From Natronomonas gomsonensis (lineage in GTDB: Archaea; Halobacteriota; Halobacteria; Halobacteriales; Haloarculaceae): a stretch of 64,000 nucleotides of DNA. The stretch covers positions 434,001 to 498,000 of the forward strand of contig NZ_CP101323.1 of assembly GCF_024300825.1 (NCBI RefSeq), written 5' to 3'. Positions 16,420-24,559 of this stretch are shown here, piece by piece. Both the position numbers and the translations under genes were made by a program. The first letter of the stretch is position 1. The number at the start of each line of letters is the position of its first letter. A model generated the notes under the pieces. It worked only from the letters and a program-made list of their open reading frames with translations, was not told the origin of the DNA and made no database searches.

Positions 16420-17993
16420 GGTGACTCCTCCGGAGCGAACGCCCCAAGCGAGACGGACGGGGCGCTGTCGACGGCGAACAGTTCGTCGACGCGTTGGGTC
16501 GCATCCGACGGTCCCACACCGGCGGCTTCGAGTCCCGACCGACACTTGTTGCGGGCGACCGCCCGTATCTCTTCGAGCGGCTTGCCGGCGAACCCCGAGG
16601 GATGGTCGACGGTCGTCTCGATGGTCCGGCCGTCGGCGGTGGTCACCTCGACCCGGGCACCCATCCGCTTGTCGGCCTCGGAGAGGTCGGTCGGGAGTGG
16701 TCGCTTGCGGGCGAACCGCAGCAGCGTCGGGAGATGTCGAAGCGTCGCGCCGACGCCGACGGTTTTCGCCGCGTACCCCACGACGGGGACTCCGACCCGG
16801 CGGAGCATCGCCCCCACCGGCACTTCTGACTGCAGCGCAGCCATGGTAAACGACGCGTCGTGGTGGAGGAACACCCGGTCGGCCAACCGCCAGACGTCGG
16901 CGTCACCGACCCGTCCGGACAACTGTCGCGGCGTGTGTTCGCCGTCGATGAGCGCCGCCGCGACGTTGAACGGAATCGTAAACGAGAGCGCGGAGGCGGG
17001 GCTGTTCGGCCCGTCGAGGTACGGCGAGGCGCGGTCGTCGACCTCCGTTGCGAACAGCGACCCGTACACGTCGACGCGTTCGATGGTGGTTCGGCCGCGG
17101 TCGAATCGCCCACGAGCCTCCAATGCAGCCTCGATTGGCGCCGTCACGTACGCACAGCCGGGGACGCCCTTCACCGTCACGGCGCGGGTGTGCCAACGCT
17201 CGCCGAACCCCTTCAAGAACTCCGGCAATGGGAGGTCGGCGAAGGAATCGAGGAACCCCGCGTCGGCTTCGGTGAGGTCCGGGCGGCCCGAGAGCCCAGC
17301 GCGTGCGGAGTCGACGGCGGCGATACCACTCTTCAGCGGTTCACTCGCACTCCAGACCTTCGCATCGCTCCCGAGGAACGGTGATTCGAGCGGCCACGGC
17401 GGTTGTAATAGCGCCGTTCCGAGGGCGTCGCTCAGCGTTTCGGCATCGTCGCCCTCGATGACCGCTCGTCCCACCGCGGCAGCGACCGCGTGGATGTAGG
17501 CGGTCTGTTGTCCCCGGAAGGGACCGATTGCCGCCGCGGCGGCCAGCCGTGCGGCCACTTCGTTTGCGGCGACATGTGCGACGAGCAGTCGTTCGCCGCT
17601 TTCCCCCGTCGATTCGGCGTACGCAAGCGGGACGAAGACGCTGCTGTGGCCGGTGTGACCGCCGAGGACGGTGTCGTCGAAGTCCAGCGCCATCGACAGC
17701 GCCGCGTTGCCGGCCGCCGCACCCTCCGGCGTCAGGTCTGTGCCACCGAGGAACGTCGCGTCGCCGTCAGCGTGGCTTTCGGACGCCGTCGCGATTCGCT
17801 CGCCGAGGGGATGAGAGCACGTCCACACCGCCGCACCGACGGTGCTGACCAACTGTGCGCGTGCGGCCCACCGCACCGGACGCGGCACGTCGCGGTACTC
17901 CAACTCGGTCGCCCACCGAGCGGCGCGGTCCAGAAACGGGTCGAGTTCCGTTTCCTCCTCGCCGCCGAGCGGCAGGCGGTCGGTGACGGTCAT
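16416..17993 (-). CDS. MmgE/PrpD family protein
   Basis: A 525-residue protein of the 2-methylcitrate dehydratase/iminodisuccinate epimerase family. The helical domain holds AALSMALDFDDTVLGGHTGHSSV, equivalent to the conserved DxDD...HPG active-site segment with Pro replaced by Thr, and LLVAHVAANEVAARL. The small C-terminal domain includes the PFNVAAALIDGEHTP segment. In PrpD the reaction is dehydration of 2-methylcitrate; many archaeal members have unknown substrates. The ATG at 17991-17993 is used. The downstream lipid-kinase-like gene overlaps its stop codon, so the pair is an operon. Confidence 0.85.
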   Translation of the reverse strand: MTVTDRLPLGGEEETELDPFLDRAARWATELEYRDVPRPVRWAARAQLVSTVGAAVWTCSHPLGERIATASESHADGDATFLGGTDLTPEGAAAGNAALSMALDFDDTVLGGHTGHSSVFVPLAYAESTGESGERLLVAHVAANEVAARLAAAAAIGPFRGQQTAYIHAVAAAVGRAVIEGDDAETLSDALGTALLQPPWPLESPFLGSDAKVWSASEPLKSGIAAVDSARAGLSGRPDLTEADAGFLDSFADLPLPEFLKGFGERWHTRAVTVKGVPGCAYVTAPIEAALEARGRFDRGRTTIERVDVYGSLFATEVDDRASPYLDGPNSPASALSFTIPFNVAAALIDGEHTPRQLSGRVGDADVWRLADRVFLHHDASFTMAALQSEVPVGAMLRRVGVPVVGYAAKTVGVGATLRHLPTLLRFARKRPLPTDLSEADKRMGARVEVTTADGRTIETTVDHPSGFAGKPLEEIRAVARNKCRSGLEAAGVGPSDATQRVDELFAVDSAPSVSLGAFAPEESP

Positions 17994-18059
17994 CGTTGGC
18001 CAGTCGTCGCCCGTCGGTTTAGGCGTTCGCCCGGCACAGGCCGGTCCCACGGCACGGAT

Positions 18060-18752
18060 TCACCCCTCGACCTCCCGAACCAACTCCGGGCCGTCGTTGG
18101 CGGGATTGTTCACGGCCGTCGAGACGGGGTACGACCGGAGGTCGTCCTCGGGGGCGGGGTCCAGCGGGACGGACTCCCCATCGAGCCACGCCCCCTCCTC
18201 GTCGGGGCTGAGGACGACGGCCATCCGGTGGTGTAGCGGCTCGACGACGCCGTTCGGCTCCGTCGTCACGACGGTGAACGTCTCGACTGGGTCGGCCTGC
18301 CCTGTCGACCCGCTCTCGCCGCCGTCGAACTCCCCGAGACCGGTCTGGAGCGTGTCTGGCGTCCATCGCTCGTAGAGGCCGGCCATCGCAAAGGGGCGGT
18401 CGTCCTCGTAGGCGACGCGATAGGGTCGTTTCCCGTCTCCGGTGTCGGCCCACTCGTAGAAGCCGTTGGCGGGAACGAGACAGCGCCGTTGCTCGTAGGC
18501 CTCGGCGAAGGCGGGCTTTTCGTCGACGGTCTCCGCACGGGCGTTGATGTGGCCGTCGCTCCGGTCGTCGGCCCAGCGCGGGACGAGCCCCCATTCGAGC
18601 CGCTGGATGGCGTCGGGTTGCGCTCCGGTGATGACCGGAAGCCGTTGGCTCGGCGCGGCGTTGTACCGCGGCTCGAATTCGAAGGCGAACGTCGCATCGA
18701 AGCGGGCTTCGAGTTCCTCCGGTGGCGTGAACAGGCTGTAACGGCCACACAT
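18060..18752 (-). CDS. SOS response-associated peptidase (SRAP/HMCES-like)
   Basis: A 230-residue protein that begins MCGRYSLFTP. Cys2, exposed after Met removal, is the residue that forms a thiazolidine crosslink with abasic sites in single-stranded DNA. Other SRAP signatures are RYNAAPSQRLPVI, EWGLVPRWADD, INARAETVDEKPAF, RCLVPANGFYEW, and the catalytic His in EPLHHRMAVVL. The protein shields abasic DNA and can self-reverse the crosslink. The ATG at 18750-18752 is fixed by the invariant MCGR start. Candidate ncRNA element C lies just upstream, between this gene and the RDD gene. Confidence 0.93.
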   Translation of the reverse strand: MCGRYSLFTPPEELEARFDATFAFEFEPRYNAAPSQRLPVITGAQPDAIQRLEWGLVPRWADDRSDGHINARAETVDEKPAFAEAYEQRRCLVPANGFYEWADTGDGKRPYRVAYEDDRPFAMAGLYERWTPDTLQTGLGEFDGGESGSTGQADPVETFTVVTTEPNGVVEPLHHRMAVVLSPDEEGAWLDGESVPLDPAPEDDLRSYPVSTAVNNPANDGPELVREVEG

Positions 18753-18794
18753 AGCCGCGACTACGGGCTCCGATTCGAAATAGGTGCCGGCGGT

Positions 18795-18911
18795 GGACGG
18801 ATGGCGAACAGGCGGGAATGCGTATCCGGCGGCGGGTCCCACGCTACGGCCTCGACCGACCGCCGGCCTCTCTCAGGTCACGGGCAGTCTGGTCGCGGTA
18901 TCCGATAAAAA
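18795..18911 (-). ncRNA. candidate ncRNA, copy C of a three-member family
   Basis: On the minus strand a TTTTTATC box (18904-18911) is followed after exactly 90 bases by GCCTGTTC (18813-18806) and GCCATCCG. Just before the octamer GTGGGA and TCCCGC can form a 6-bp hairpin (one G-U). Early in the element the stretch GACCAGACTGCCCGTG aligns with GACCAGCACCCCCGTG in copy B. The same geometry occurs at 40299-40416 and 62450-62560. It lies in the 169-base gap between the RDD gene and the SRAP gene, both on this strand, so it might be a leader of the SRAP mRNA or an independent RNA. Confidence 0.5.
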
Positions 18912-18921
18912 GGGTCGGTCG

Positions 18922-19374
18922 CTACAGTTTGTCGACCGTCGGCTTCGCCTTCACGACGACGGTATCGGCGACGAGGTCGCCGACGCGCTGCTTGCGGTCG
19001 GTGACGAAGATGGCGACGAGGCCGACGACGTAGAAGAACGGCAGTGCGTCGACGATTCGCAGCAGCGTCCGAATGGCCGAGTCGCGGTAGGTAATCGGGT
19101 CGCCGTCCTCGGTGACGACGACGATGTCCATCACCATCTTCCCGACGGTCTGTCCGTACTCCGCCTCGAAGTAGATGAAGTAGGCGAAAAACAGGAGCGT
19201 CCCGAGGCCGCCGACCAGCACTCCAAGGGTCTCGGAAATCACTGCCAAAACTTCGGAGACGACGCCGACTAAGAGGCCGAACCCGACCGCGTCAATGAGA
19301 AACGCGAGGATTCGTTTGACGACGACGTCGTCCTCGGTACCCAAATCGGGAAGCGGCCGTTCGAAGGTTACCAT
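18922..19374 (-). CDS. RDD family membrane protein
   Basis: A 150-residue protein with the RDD layout: a short acidic N-terminus, VVVKRILAFLIDAVGFGLLV (Arg then Asp in the first helix), a second long hydrophobic segment LGVLVGGLGTLLFFAYFIYF, GQTVGKMVMDIVVV, and a third helix DALPFFYVVGLVAIFV followed by DRKQRVGDLVADTVVV. RDD proteins are small membrane proteins, some of which influence Na+/H+ or osmolyte transport; role here unknown. ATG 19372-19374 chosen. Divergent from the 19503 gene. Confidence 0.88.
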   Translation of the reverse strand: MVTFERPLPDLGTEDDVVVKRILAFLIDAVGFGLLVGVVSEVLAVISETLGVLVGGLGTLLFFAYFIYFEAEYGQTVGKMVMDIVVVTEDGDPITYRDSAIRTLLRIVDALPFFYVVGLVAIFVTDRKQRVGDLVADTVVVKAKPTVDKL

Positions 19375-19473
19375 GTCCGTTCGGTGCACGTCGGTTGGGG
19401 ATAAAGATACAGGAAGCCGACTGGTGGCGTGCGGTTCGTCCGCCCCGGCCGTCGAGTCGACTCCGCCCGCGAA

Positions 19474-19479
19474 TTTAAA
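19474..19479 (+). promoter_or_regulatory. TATA box of the 19503 gene
   Basis: TTTAAA is centred about 26 bases upstream of GTG 19503, fitting a leaderless transcript. Being palindromic, it could also serve the divergent RDD gene, but it is too far (about 100 bases) from that start. Confidence 0.5.
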
Positions 19480-19502
19480 CGACAAGCCGCCGTAGCGGCC
19501 CC

Positions 19503-19886
19503 GTGGCCGACGACGACGACCCGACGTTCGCCATCCCGACACCTCCCGAGCGTCGCTACCCTCGGGGCGGCGGCGTCGAGTACGAAGGCGAGACGGTGTT
19601 TTCGGTGCGGCCGACCGTCGACTTCGACGACGACGCTCTCGCTGCAGTCGTCGAGTCGGTTCTCGACGCCGGCCCGTATCGGTACGGCGACTGGTTCGAT
19701 TTGCCGATGCCGCTGTATCTCGTCCACGACGACGACACCGGCGACACGTTCCGCGTCGCGGTCCGCGACGGTGCCGTCGAGTTCCACGTTCTCCCGGCGA
19801 CGGACTCGGCGGGATTGCGCGGGCTGTATCGCCGACTGACCGACGCGACGGACTCGTCGTGGTCAGTCACGCGAAAAGGCGAGTGA
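19503..19886 (+). CDS. uncharacterised haloarchaeal protein
   Basis: A 127-residue acidic protein with no signal or membrane segment. The first 25 residues (DDDDPTFAIPTPPERRYPRGG) look flexible. The rest, with FSVRPTVDFDDDALAAVVESVL, YGDWFDLPMPLYLVHDDDTGDTFRVAV and a terminal helix, resembles a small alpha/beta domain. GTG start at 19503 is supported by a TATA box 26 bases upstream. I do not recognise the family. It is divergent from the RDD gene and precedes the protease gene by 63 bases on the same strand. Confidence 0.7.
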   Translation: MADDDDPTFAIPTPPERRYPRGGGVEYEGETVFSVRPTVDFDDDALAAVVESVLDAGPYRYGDWFDLPMPLYLVHDDDTGDTFRVAVRDGAVEFHVLPATDSAGLRGLYRRLTDATDSSWSVTRKGE

Positions 19887-19949
19887 CCGGACCTTTGGAC
19901 GGGTTTGTCAGAATCGGATTAAGTGTGGCTTCGAGAGTGCCTGATACAG

Positions 19950-22286
19950 ATGAGCGACGACGGCATACACAGACGAACGTTCGTGAAGGGTATCGGCATC
20001 GCAGCCGGGACGGCGGCCTTCGCAGGCACGGCCGCGGCGAACTCGGTCGTCTCGACGGCGGTTCTCGACGAGGAGTTCGACCTCGACGGCGGGCTTCAGG
20101 AGGCGCTCGTCGTCTTCGATTCGACCGACGACGCCGAACGGCTCGACACGCTCGATCTCGAAGAGGGCTACCGCCTGTTCGAACACCTCGGCATCGCGTG
20201 GACGCACCTCCGGCCGGCCCAAATCGAGACCGTCGCCGGTTGGGACTCGGTTCGGCGGGTCAAGCGCACCGAACAACTGGAGTGGCACAACGACGACACC
20301 TCCCGGCAGTCGATGGCTGTCGAAGCCGTCCACGAGGACCTCGGCTACACCGGCGAGGACGCCCACGTCGTCGTCATCGACTCGGGGCTCAACGCTAGCC
20401 ACCCCGGAATCGGCTCCGACCGCGTGGAGGCGAACTTTCGGTACGTCGACGAACCGACCGGGCCGCGGGACCCCCTGTGGGTCGACGCCGGCCCCGGCGA
20501 CACCGACACCGTCGGCCACGGCCAACACTGTGCGGGCATCGTCGCCGGCAACGGCGAGGGCGGCGTCAACGGCACCTACGAGGGGATGGCACCCGACGCG
20601 ACCATCACCAGCTACGCTGTCGTTCAGGGGGTCTACCTCCCGTACGTGGTCGCGGCGTGGGACCACCTCCTCGGCCGCATCCGAACCGAACCGGAGTTCG
20701 ACCCCGACGTGGTGTCGAACTCCTACGGCGTCTCCCGGAACAACGTCTACAACCCGAACGACCCCGTCAACGTCGCCACGTGGGAGGCGTTCAACGAGGG
20801 CGTCCTCCCCGTGTTCTCCTACGGCAACGACGGGCCGGACCTCGGGTCGGGCAACCGCTTTGCGAAGGCACCGCACGTCCTCGGCGTCGGCGCCGCCGAG
20901 AAGACCATTTCACCCGAGGACAACGTCAACAACCGCTCGATTACGAACTTCTCCTCGCGTGGTCGTGAGGTCGACGACGAGACGTTCTACAACCGCGAAC
21001 AGTTGCTCCAGAACCTCCGGGAATTCCACGCCATCCAGCGCGGCACCCACGCGACAGTCGACAGCGGCACGTTCACCGGAACCGTCGGCCCCGCAGTCAA
21101 CAGCAGTCCGGGCGCGGCCGCCGTCGACGAGGACACCGGTTCCGCCTACGAGCGGCTCGAAACCTTCGGGAACGTCGACCTCGTCGATTTGACGCTGACG
21201 CTGGACCCCGAAGGCCAGTGGGTCCGGATGCGCGTCTACGAGGAACAGAACGGCAACTGGGTCGAAATCGCACAGTCCCGAGAGGAACCGTTGAAGCAAC
21301 ACGACACGCTCACCGTCGATGTCGACGGCGGGAACACCTACCTCGTCGAACTCGAACCCGAAGACGCCGTCGCGGCCGACTACACCATCGAGTACGAACA
21401 GTACGAGAAGGCCGACGGCGACCTCTCCGAGACTCGGCCGCTGACCCTGTTCCGCCCCGGCATCAGCGCCCACGGGAACCTCGTGTTGAGCACGCAGGAC
21501 AAAGCCGACGTGCTCGGTCCGCTCGGCGAGACGGGCGACGCCGAACCGTTCTACGGCCGCCTCTCGGGTACGTCGATGTCCTGTCCCGGCGCGGCGGGCA
21601 TCGCCATGCTGGTCCAGGAGGCCTACCGTGCCGAAAGCGGCGGCGAGGAACTCTCCCCCATCGACCTCATCCGCGTTTTGGAACACAGCGCGGCCGACTT
21701 CAACCCCGAATACACCGTCACGAACACGGGCGCCGGGTTCGTCGACGCCGAGGCAGCCATCGAAACGGCCGAGGCGCTGGCCGGGGGTCTCACAGTCGCC
21801 GACCTCGACACCGGACTCGACGCGCTCGTCGAGGATGTCGAATCGGTCGAACCGCCCGAGCAGTTCGGTTTGACGGCCAGTGGTAGTCGCGAGGAAGACG
21901 CGACGGTGCTTACGGGCGGACAGGCCACTCGCGTCACGGTGACGCTCCGGGACTTCGACACCGACGCGGCCGATTCCGTCCGTGTGGTCGACCAGTTCCC
22001 CCCGGAGTGGAACTTCCTCGAATACGGCGGGACCTACGAATCTGTCGACAACGACGCCGGAACGGTCGACTTCGGCACCGTCTCCGCATCCGACCTCGAC
22101 GACGGTCCGGTGAAGTTCACCTACTTCATCGAGGCACCAGAGGGCGTTCAGGCCAGCGGGCCGTACACCTTCGGCGCCGCCGAGGCCACTGTCGAAACGT
22201 GGGCCGTCCCCGAGGAGAACCGTGGCTCCGAGTCGACAACGTTCGGCGGGACAACGGACGTGGTGGTCATCGGCCAGTCGACGTAA
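19950..22286 (+). CDS. Tat-exported S8 (subtilisin-like) serine protease
   Basis: A 778-residue secreted protease. The N-terminus has the twin-Arg motif HRRTFVKG followed by a short hydrophobic stretch and AAAN, a likely Tat signal cut near residue 30. A propeptide-like stretch runs to about 125. The catalytic triad is Asp144 (VVVIDSGLN), His193 (GHGQHCAG) and Ser542 (SGTSMSCPG), with oxyanion Asn293 in SYGNDGP. Between Asn293 and Ser542 sits an unusually long insertion containing a beta-sandwich like a PPC domain (about residues 365-490). The last ~150 residues form another beta domain. Probable extracellular halolysin-type protease. ATG 19950 precedes the Tat motif directly. Confidence 0.9.
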   Translation: MSDDGIHRRTFVKGIGIAAGTAAFAGTAAANSVVSTAVLDEEFDLDGGLQEALVVFDSTDDAERLDTLDLEEGYRLFEHLGIAWTHLRPAQIETVAGWDSVRRVKRTEQLEWHNDDTSRQSMAVEAVHEDLGYTGEDAHVVVIDSGLNASHPGIGSDRVEANFRYVDEPTGPRDPLWVDAGPGDTDTVGHGQHCAGIVAGNGEGGVNGTYEGMAPDATITSYAVVQGVYLPYVVAAWDHLLGRIRTEPEFDPDVVSNSYGVSRNNVYNPNDPVNVATWEAFNEGVLPVFSYGNDGPDLGSGNRFAKAPHVLGVGAAEKTISPEDNVNNRSITNFSSRGREVDDETFYNREQLLQNLREFHAIQRGTHATVDSGTFTGTVGPAVNSSPGAAAVDEDTGSAYERLETFGNVDLVDLTLTLDPEGQWVRMRVYEEQNGNWVEIAQSREEPLKQHDTLTVDVDGGNTYLVELEPEDAVAADYTIEYEQYEKADGDLSETRPLTLFRPGISAHGNLVLSTQDKADVLGPLGETGDAEPFYGRLSGTSMSCPGAAGIAMLVQEAYRAESGGEELSPIDLIRVLEHSAADFNPEYTVTNTGAGFVDAEAAIETAEALAGGLTVADLDTGLDALVEDVESVEPPEQFGLTASGSREEDATVLTGGQATRVTVTLRDFDTDAADSVRVVDQFPPEWNFLEYGGTYESVDNDAGTVDFGTVSASDLDDGPVKFTYFIEAPEGVQASGPYTFGAAEATVETWAVPEENRGSESTTFGGTTDVVVIGQST

Positions 22287-22487
22287 GGCCCGCGGCCGTC
22301 GCTCGTCGTTTTCGTCTGTTGGCAAAAGCGGGGACAGGGATGCCTCCGTTCCGGGTGTCGAAGTGGTCGCTCCCACTCACACCCACTGGTATCCAGTATC
22401 AACCGACGTATCAGTGTTTACCCAAATTCGACCCGAATCGCAGTTCTCACCCACAACCGACTTATCGACCCGAACCGACGCACCGAT

Positions 22488-23738
22488 ATGAGCGTCTCTC
22501 GCGTCGTCGAGTTGGAGGGCCACATCATCGACTCGGGGATGATGCAGGCCGCGTTCGGTATCGTCATGGACCACGGTGGCTCCTTCGACGTCGAGGAGTT
22601 CGACATCGGCCGCCACAAGGATAAGGAGTCCTACGCCCGCATGCTCGTCACCGCCGACACCGAGGAGGACCTCCAGCGCATCGTCCACGAACTCCACCAG
22701 AACGGGGCGAACCTCGCCGACCCCAACGACGCGAAACTGGAACCGGCTCCCGAAGACCAGGTCGTCCCGCACGGCTTCTACTCGACGACGAACCACCCCA
22801 CCCAGATTCGCTACGAGGGCGAGTGGGTCGACGTCGAACACATCGAGATGGACTGTGCGGTAATCGTAGAGGAAACCGACTCGGGCGTTCGCGCGTACAC
22901 GAAGGTTCTCAATGCCATCGAGGAGGGCGACCGAGTGGTCACCGGCGAGACCGGGATTCGAGTCCAACCGCCGGAACGGCCCCGGAGTCAGGAGGGCGCC
23001 TTCGGGTTCATGCAGGGCGGCATCTCCAGTGAACGCCCCTCCGAATCGACCATTGAGCAGATAGCCGAGGCCATCGAGGAGACGAAAGCCGAGGGCGGCG
23101 ACGTGTTGGTCGTCGCCGGCCCCGCGCTCATCCACTCCGGCGCACGCGAGGACCTCGCCTCGCTCGTCGAAGAAGGGTACATCGACTACCTCTCTATCGG
23201 CAACGGCTTCGCCGTCCACGACATCGAGCGTGACCTCTACGGCACGTCACTCGGCGTCAACACCGAGACGCTGGACCACGCTCGACACGGTCACAAACAC
23301 CACATCTACGCCATCAGCGAGGTCATCCGCGCCGGCGGCATCGAGGAAGCCGTCGAGGAGGGCCTCCTCGAATCCGGCGTCATGTATCAGTGTGTCCAAA
23401 ACGACGTTCCCTACGTCATCGCGGGGTCGATTCGGGACGATGGCCCGTTGCCCGACACCATCACCGACGCCATCGAGGCACAGAACGCCATCCGCGAGCA
23501 GGCCCACGAGGCAGATATGGTGTTGATGCTGTCGACGCTGCTTCACTCCGTGGCCGTCGGCAACTGTCTACCGTCGACGACGCGGGTCGTCTGTGTCGAT
23601 ATCAACCCGGCGACGGTGACACAACTGCTCGACCGCGGGTCCGCACAGGCGGTCGGCATGGTCACCGACATCGGGACGTTCGTACCCATCCTCGCGGAGA
23701 ATCTGCTTGAGGAAGGAGCCGTCGAGTTGGACGACTGA
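22488..23738 (+). CDS. archaeal ornithine cyclodeaminase (TIGR00300, LOR/SDH domain)
   Basis: A 416-residue protein. Residues 1-100 form the LOR/SDH conserved domain (VELEGHIIDSGMMQAAFGI...), followed by a small beta domain and a C-terminal Rossmann-like NAD-binding region (DVLVVAGPALIHSGAREDL, YLSIGNGFAVHDIE, VVCVDINPATVTQLLDRGS). The archaeal family contains an ornithine cyclodeaminase characterised in Methanococcus, converting ornithine to proline plus ammonia, which would supply proline here. A CTTATC box at 22461-22466 lies 24 bases before ATG 22488. Length matches the family. Confidence 0.87.
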   Translation: MSVSRVVELEGHIIDSGMMQAAFGIVMDHGGSFDVEEFDIGRHKDKESYARMLVTADTEEDLQRIVHELHQNGANLADPNDAKLEPAPEDQVVPHGFYSTTNHPTQIRYEGEWVDVEHIEMDCAVIVEETDSGVRAYTKVLNAIEEGDRVVTGETGIRVQPPERPRSQEGAFGFMQGGISSERPSESTIEQIAEAIEETKAEGGDVLVVAGPALIHSGAREDLASLVEEGYIDYLSIGNGFAVHDIERDLYGTSLGVNTETLDHARHGHKHHIYAISEVIRAGGIEEAVEEGLLESGVMYQCVQNDVPYVIAGSIRDDGPLPDTITDAIEAQNAIREQAHEADMVLMLSTLLHSVAVGNCLPSTTRVVCVDINPATVTQLLDRGSAQAVGMVTDIGTFVPILAENLLEEGAVELDD

Positions 23739-23739
23739 T

Positions 23740-24009
23740 TTACGCGCCCGGGACGCCTTCCCGGTAGGTTATCAGCGCCGCTTTCGCGTCCGCGACGGCG
23801 TCGGCCGTCTCGCCGGTCGTCTCGTCGGTGAGTTCGTCCAGCGTCCGGTCCATCCGCGCGAGGGCACCGTGGTCGAGTTGCCGGCCGGCATCGAGTGCCT
23901 TCGATACCTTCTCGACGATTCGGTCGAGTCGCTGTTCGGCGTCGCCGTCGGCGAGGTCCCGTGCGGCTTCGAGCGTGTCGAGGGCCGACTGGAGTTCGTC
24001 CGCGCTCAT
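23740..24009 (-). CDS. small helical haloarchaeal protein
   Basis: An 89-residue acidic, almost wholly alpha-helical protein ([23 protein letters not shown]...) with heptad-like leucines, probably a small helical bundle. No membrane segment, no cysteine. Its ATG (24007-24009) overlaps the stop of the upstream universal stress protein by four bases (ATGA), so the two are translationally coupled. Family function unknown; the coupling suggests a role with the stress protein. Confidence 0.75.
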   Translation of the reverse strand: MSADELQSALDTLEAARDLADGDAEQRLDRIVEKVSKALDAGRQLDHGALARMDRTLDELTDETTGETADAVADAKAALITYREGVPGA

Positions 24010-24395
24010 GTGTCGAGGGGGATTGCGACGACCGGCACGTCCGAGGTCAGCAACACGTCCTGTGCGGTGGAACCGAAGACGATTTTCCCGGTTCTGCTCC
24101 GCTGTCGGATGCCGATGAGTACCTCGTCGACGTTGTACTGGTCGACGAACTTCTGGATGTCAGTCGAGGGGTCGTTCCCACGGACGAGTTGGTGGGTTTC
24201 GGCGTTCGGAATCGACTCCGTGAGTTCCTCGGCGGCCTCCTTTCCGTCGAGGACGTCCCGGTCGGACGTGCTGTCGCCGCCTTTCAGGGAGTTGACGACG
24301 TACACCGTGTCGTCGTCGGTGACCCGGCCCTTCAGGTACCGTCGCAGTCGTTTGCTGGTCGTCTCGTTGTCGGTCGCTGCCAAGAACGTCGTCAT
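24006..24395 (-). CDS. universal stress protein
   Basis: A 129-residue UspA-fold protein. It begins [21 protein letters not shown] and ends in [39 protein letters not shown]. The G-rich nucleotide loop is [15 protein letters not shown], lacking the first GxxG glycine pair, so ATP binding is uncertain. A TTTTAAT box at 24421-24427 (minus strand) is centred 28 bases upstream of ATG 24395. It is followed by a coupled small helical gene (23740-24009). Confidence 0.9.
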   Translation of the reverse strand: MTTFLAATDNETTSKRLRRYLKGRVTDDDTVYVVNSLKGGDSTSDRDVLDGKEAAEELTESIPNAETHQLVRGNDPSTDIQKFVDQYNVDEVLIGIRQRSRTGKIVFGSTAQDVLLTSDVPVVAIPLDT

Positions 24396-24420
24396 GTGCA
24401 CCCACGACGACCGGTACCCT

Positions 24421-24427
24421 ATTAAAA
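24421..24427 (-). promoter_or_regulatory. TATA box of the 24395 stress-protein operon
   Basis: TTTTAAT on the minus strand lies about 28 bases upstream of ATG 24395 and supports that start over an upstream in-frame ATG at 24461. Confidence 0.45.
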
Positions 24428-24559
24428 CCGTCCGCTGATTCGAATATACATATTCGTGCACATATTTTTGACATCTCGAACCGGAATATGCAGTTTACTG
24501 CAGCCGAACCGGGGCTATCATTAGCCATGCGCCGAAAGACGGTGTACGCTCAGTTTCCC

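Noticed and set aside
15397..17499. A 700-codon plus-strand frame
   Set aside because: Covers two recognisable minus-strand genes (lipid-kinase-like and MmgE/PrpD) and is Ser/Arg/Pro-rich.
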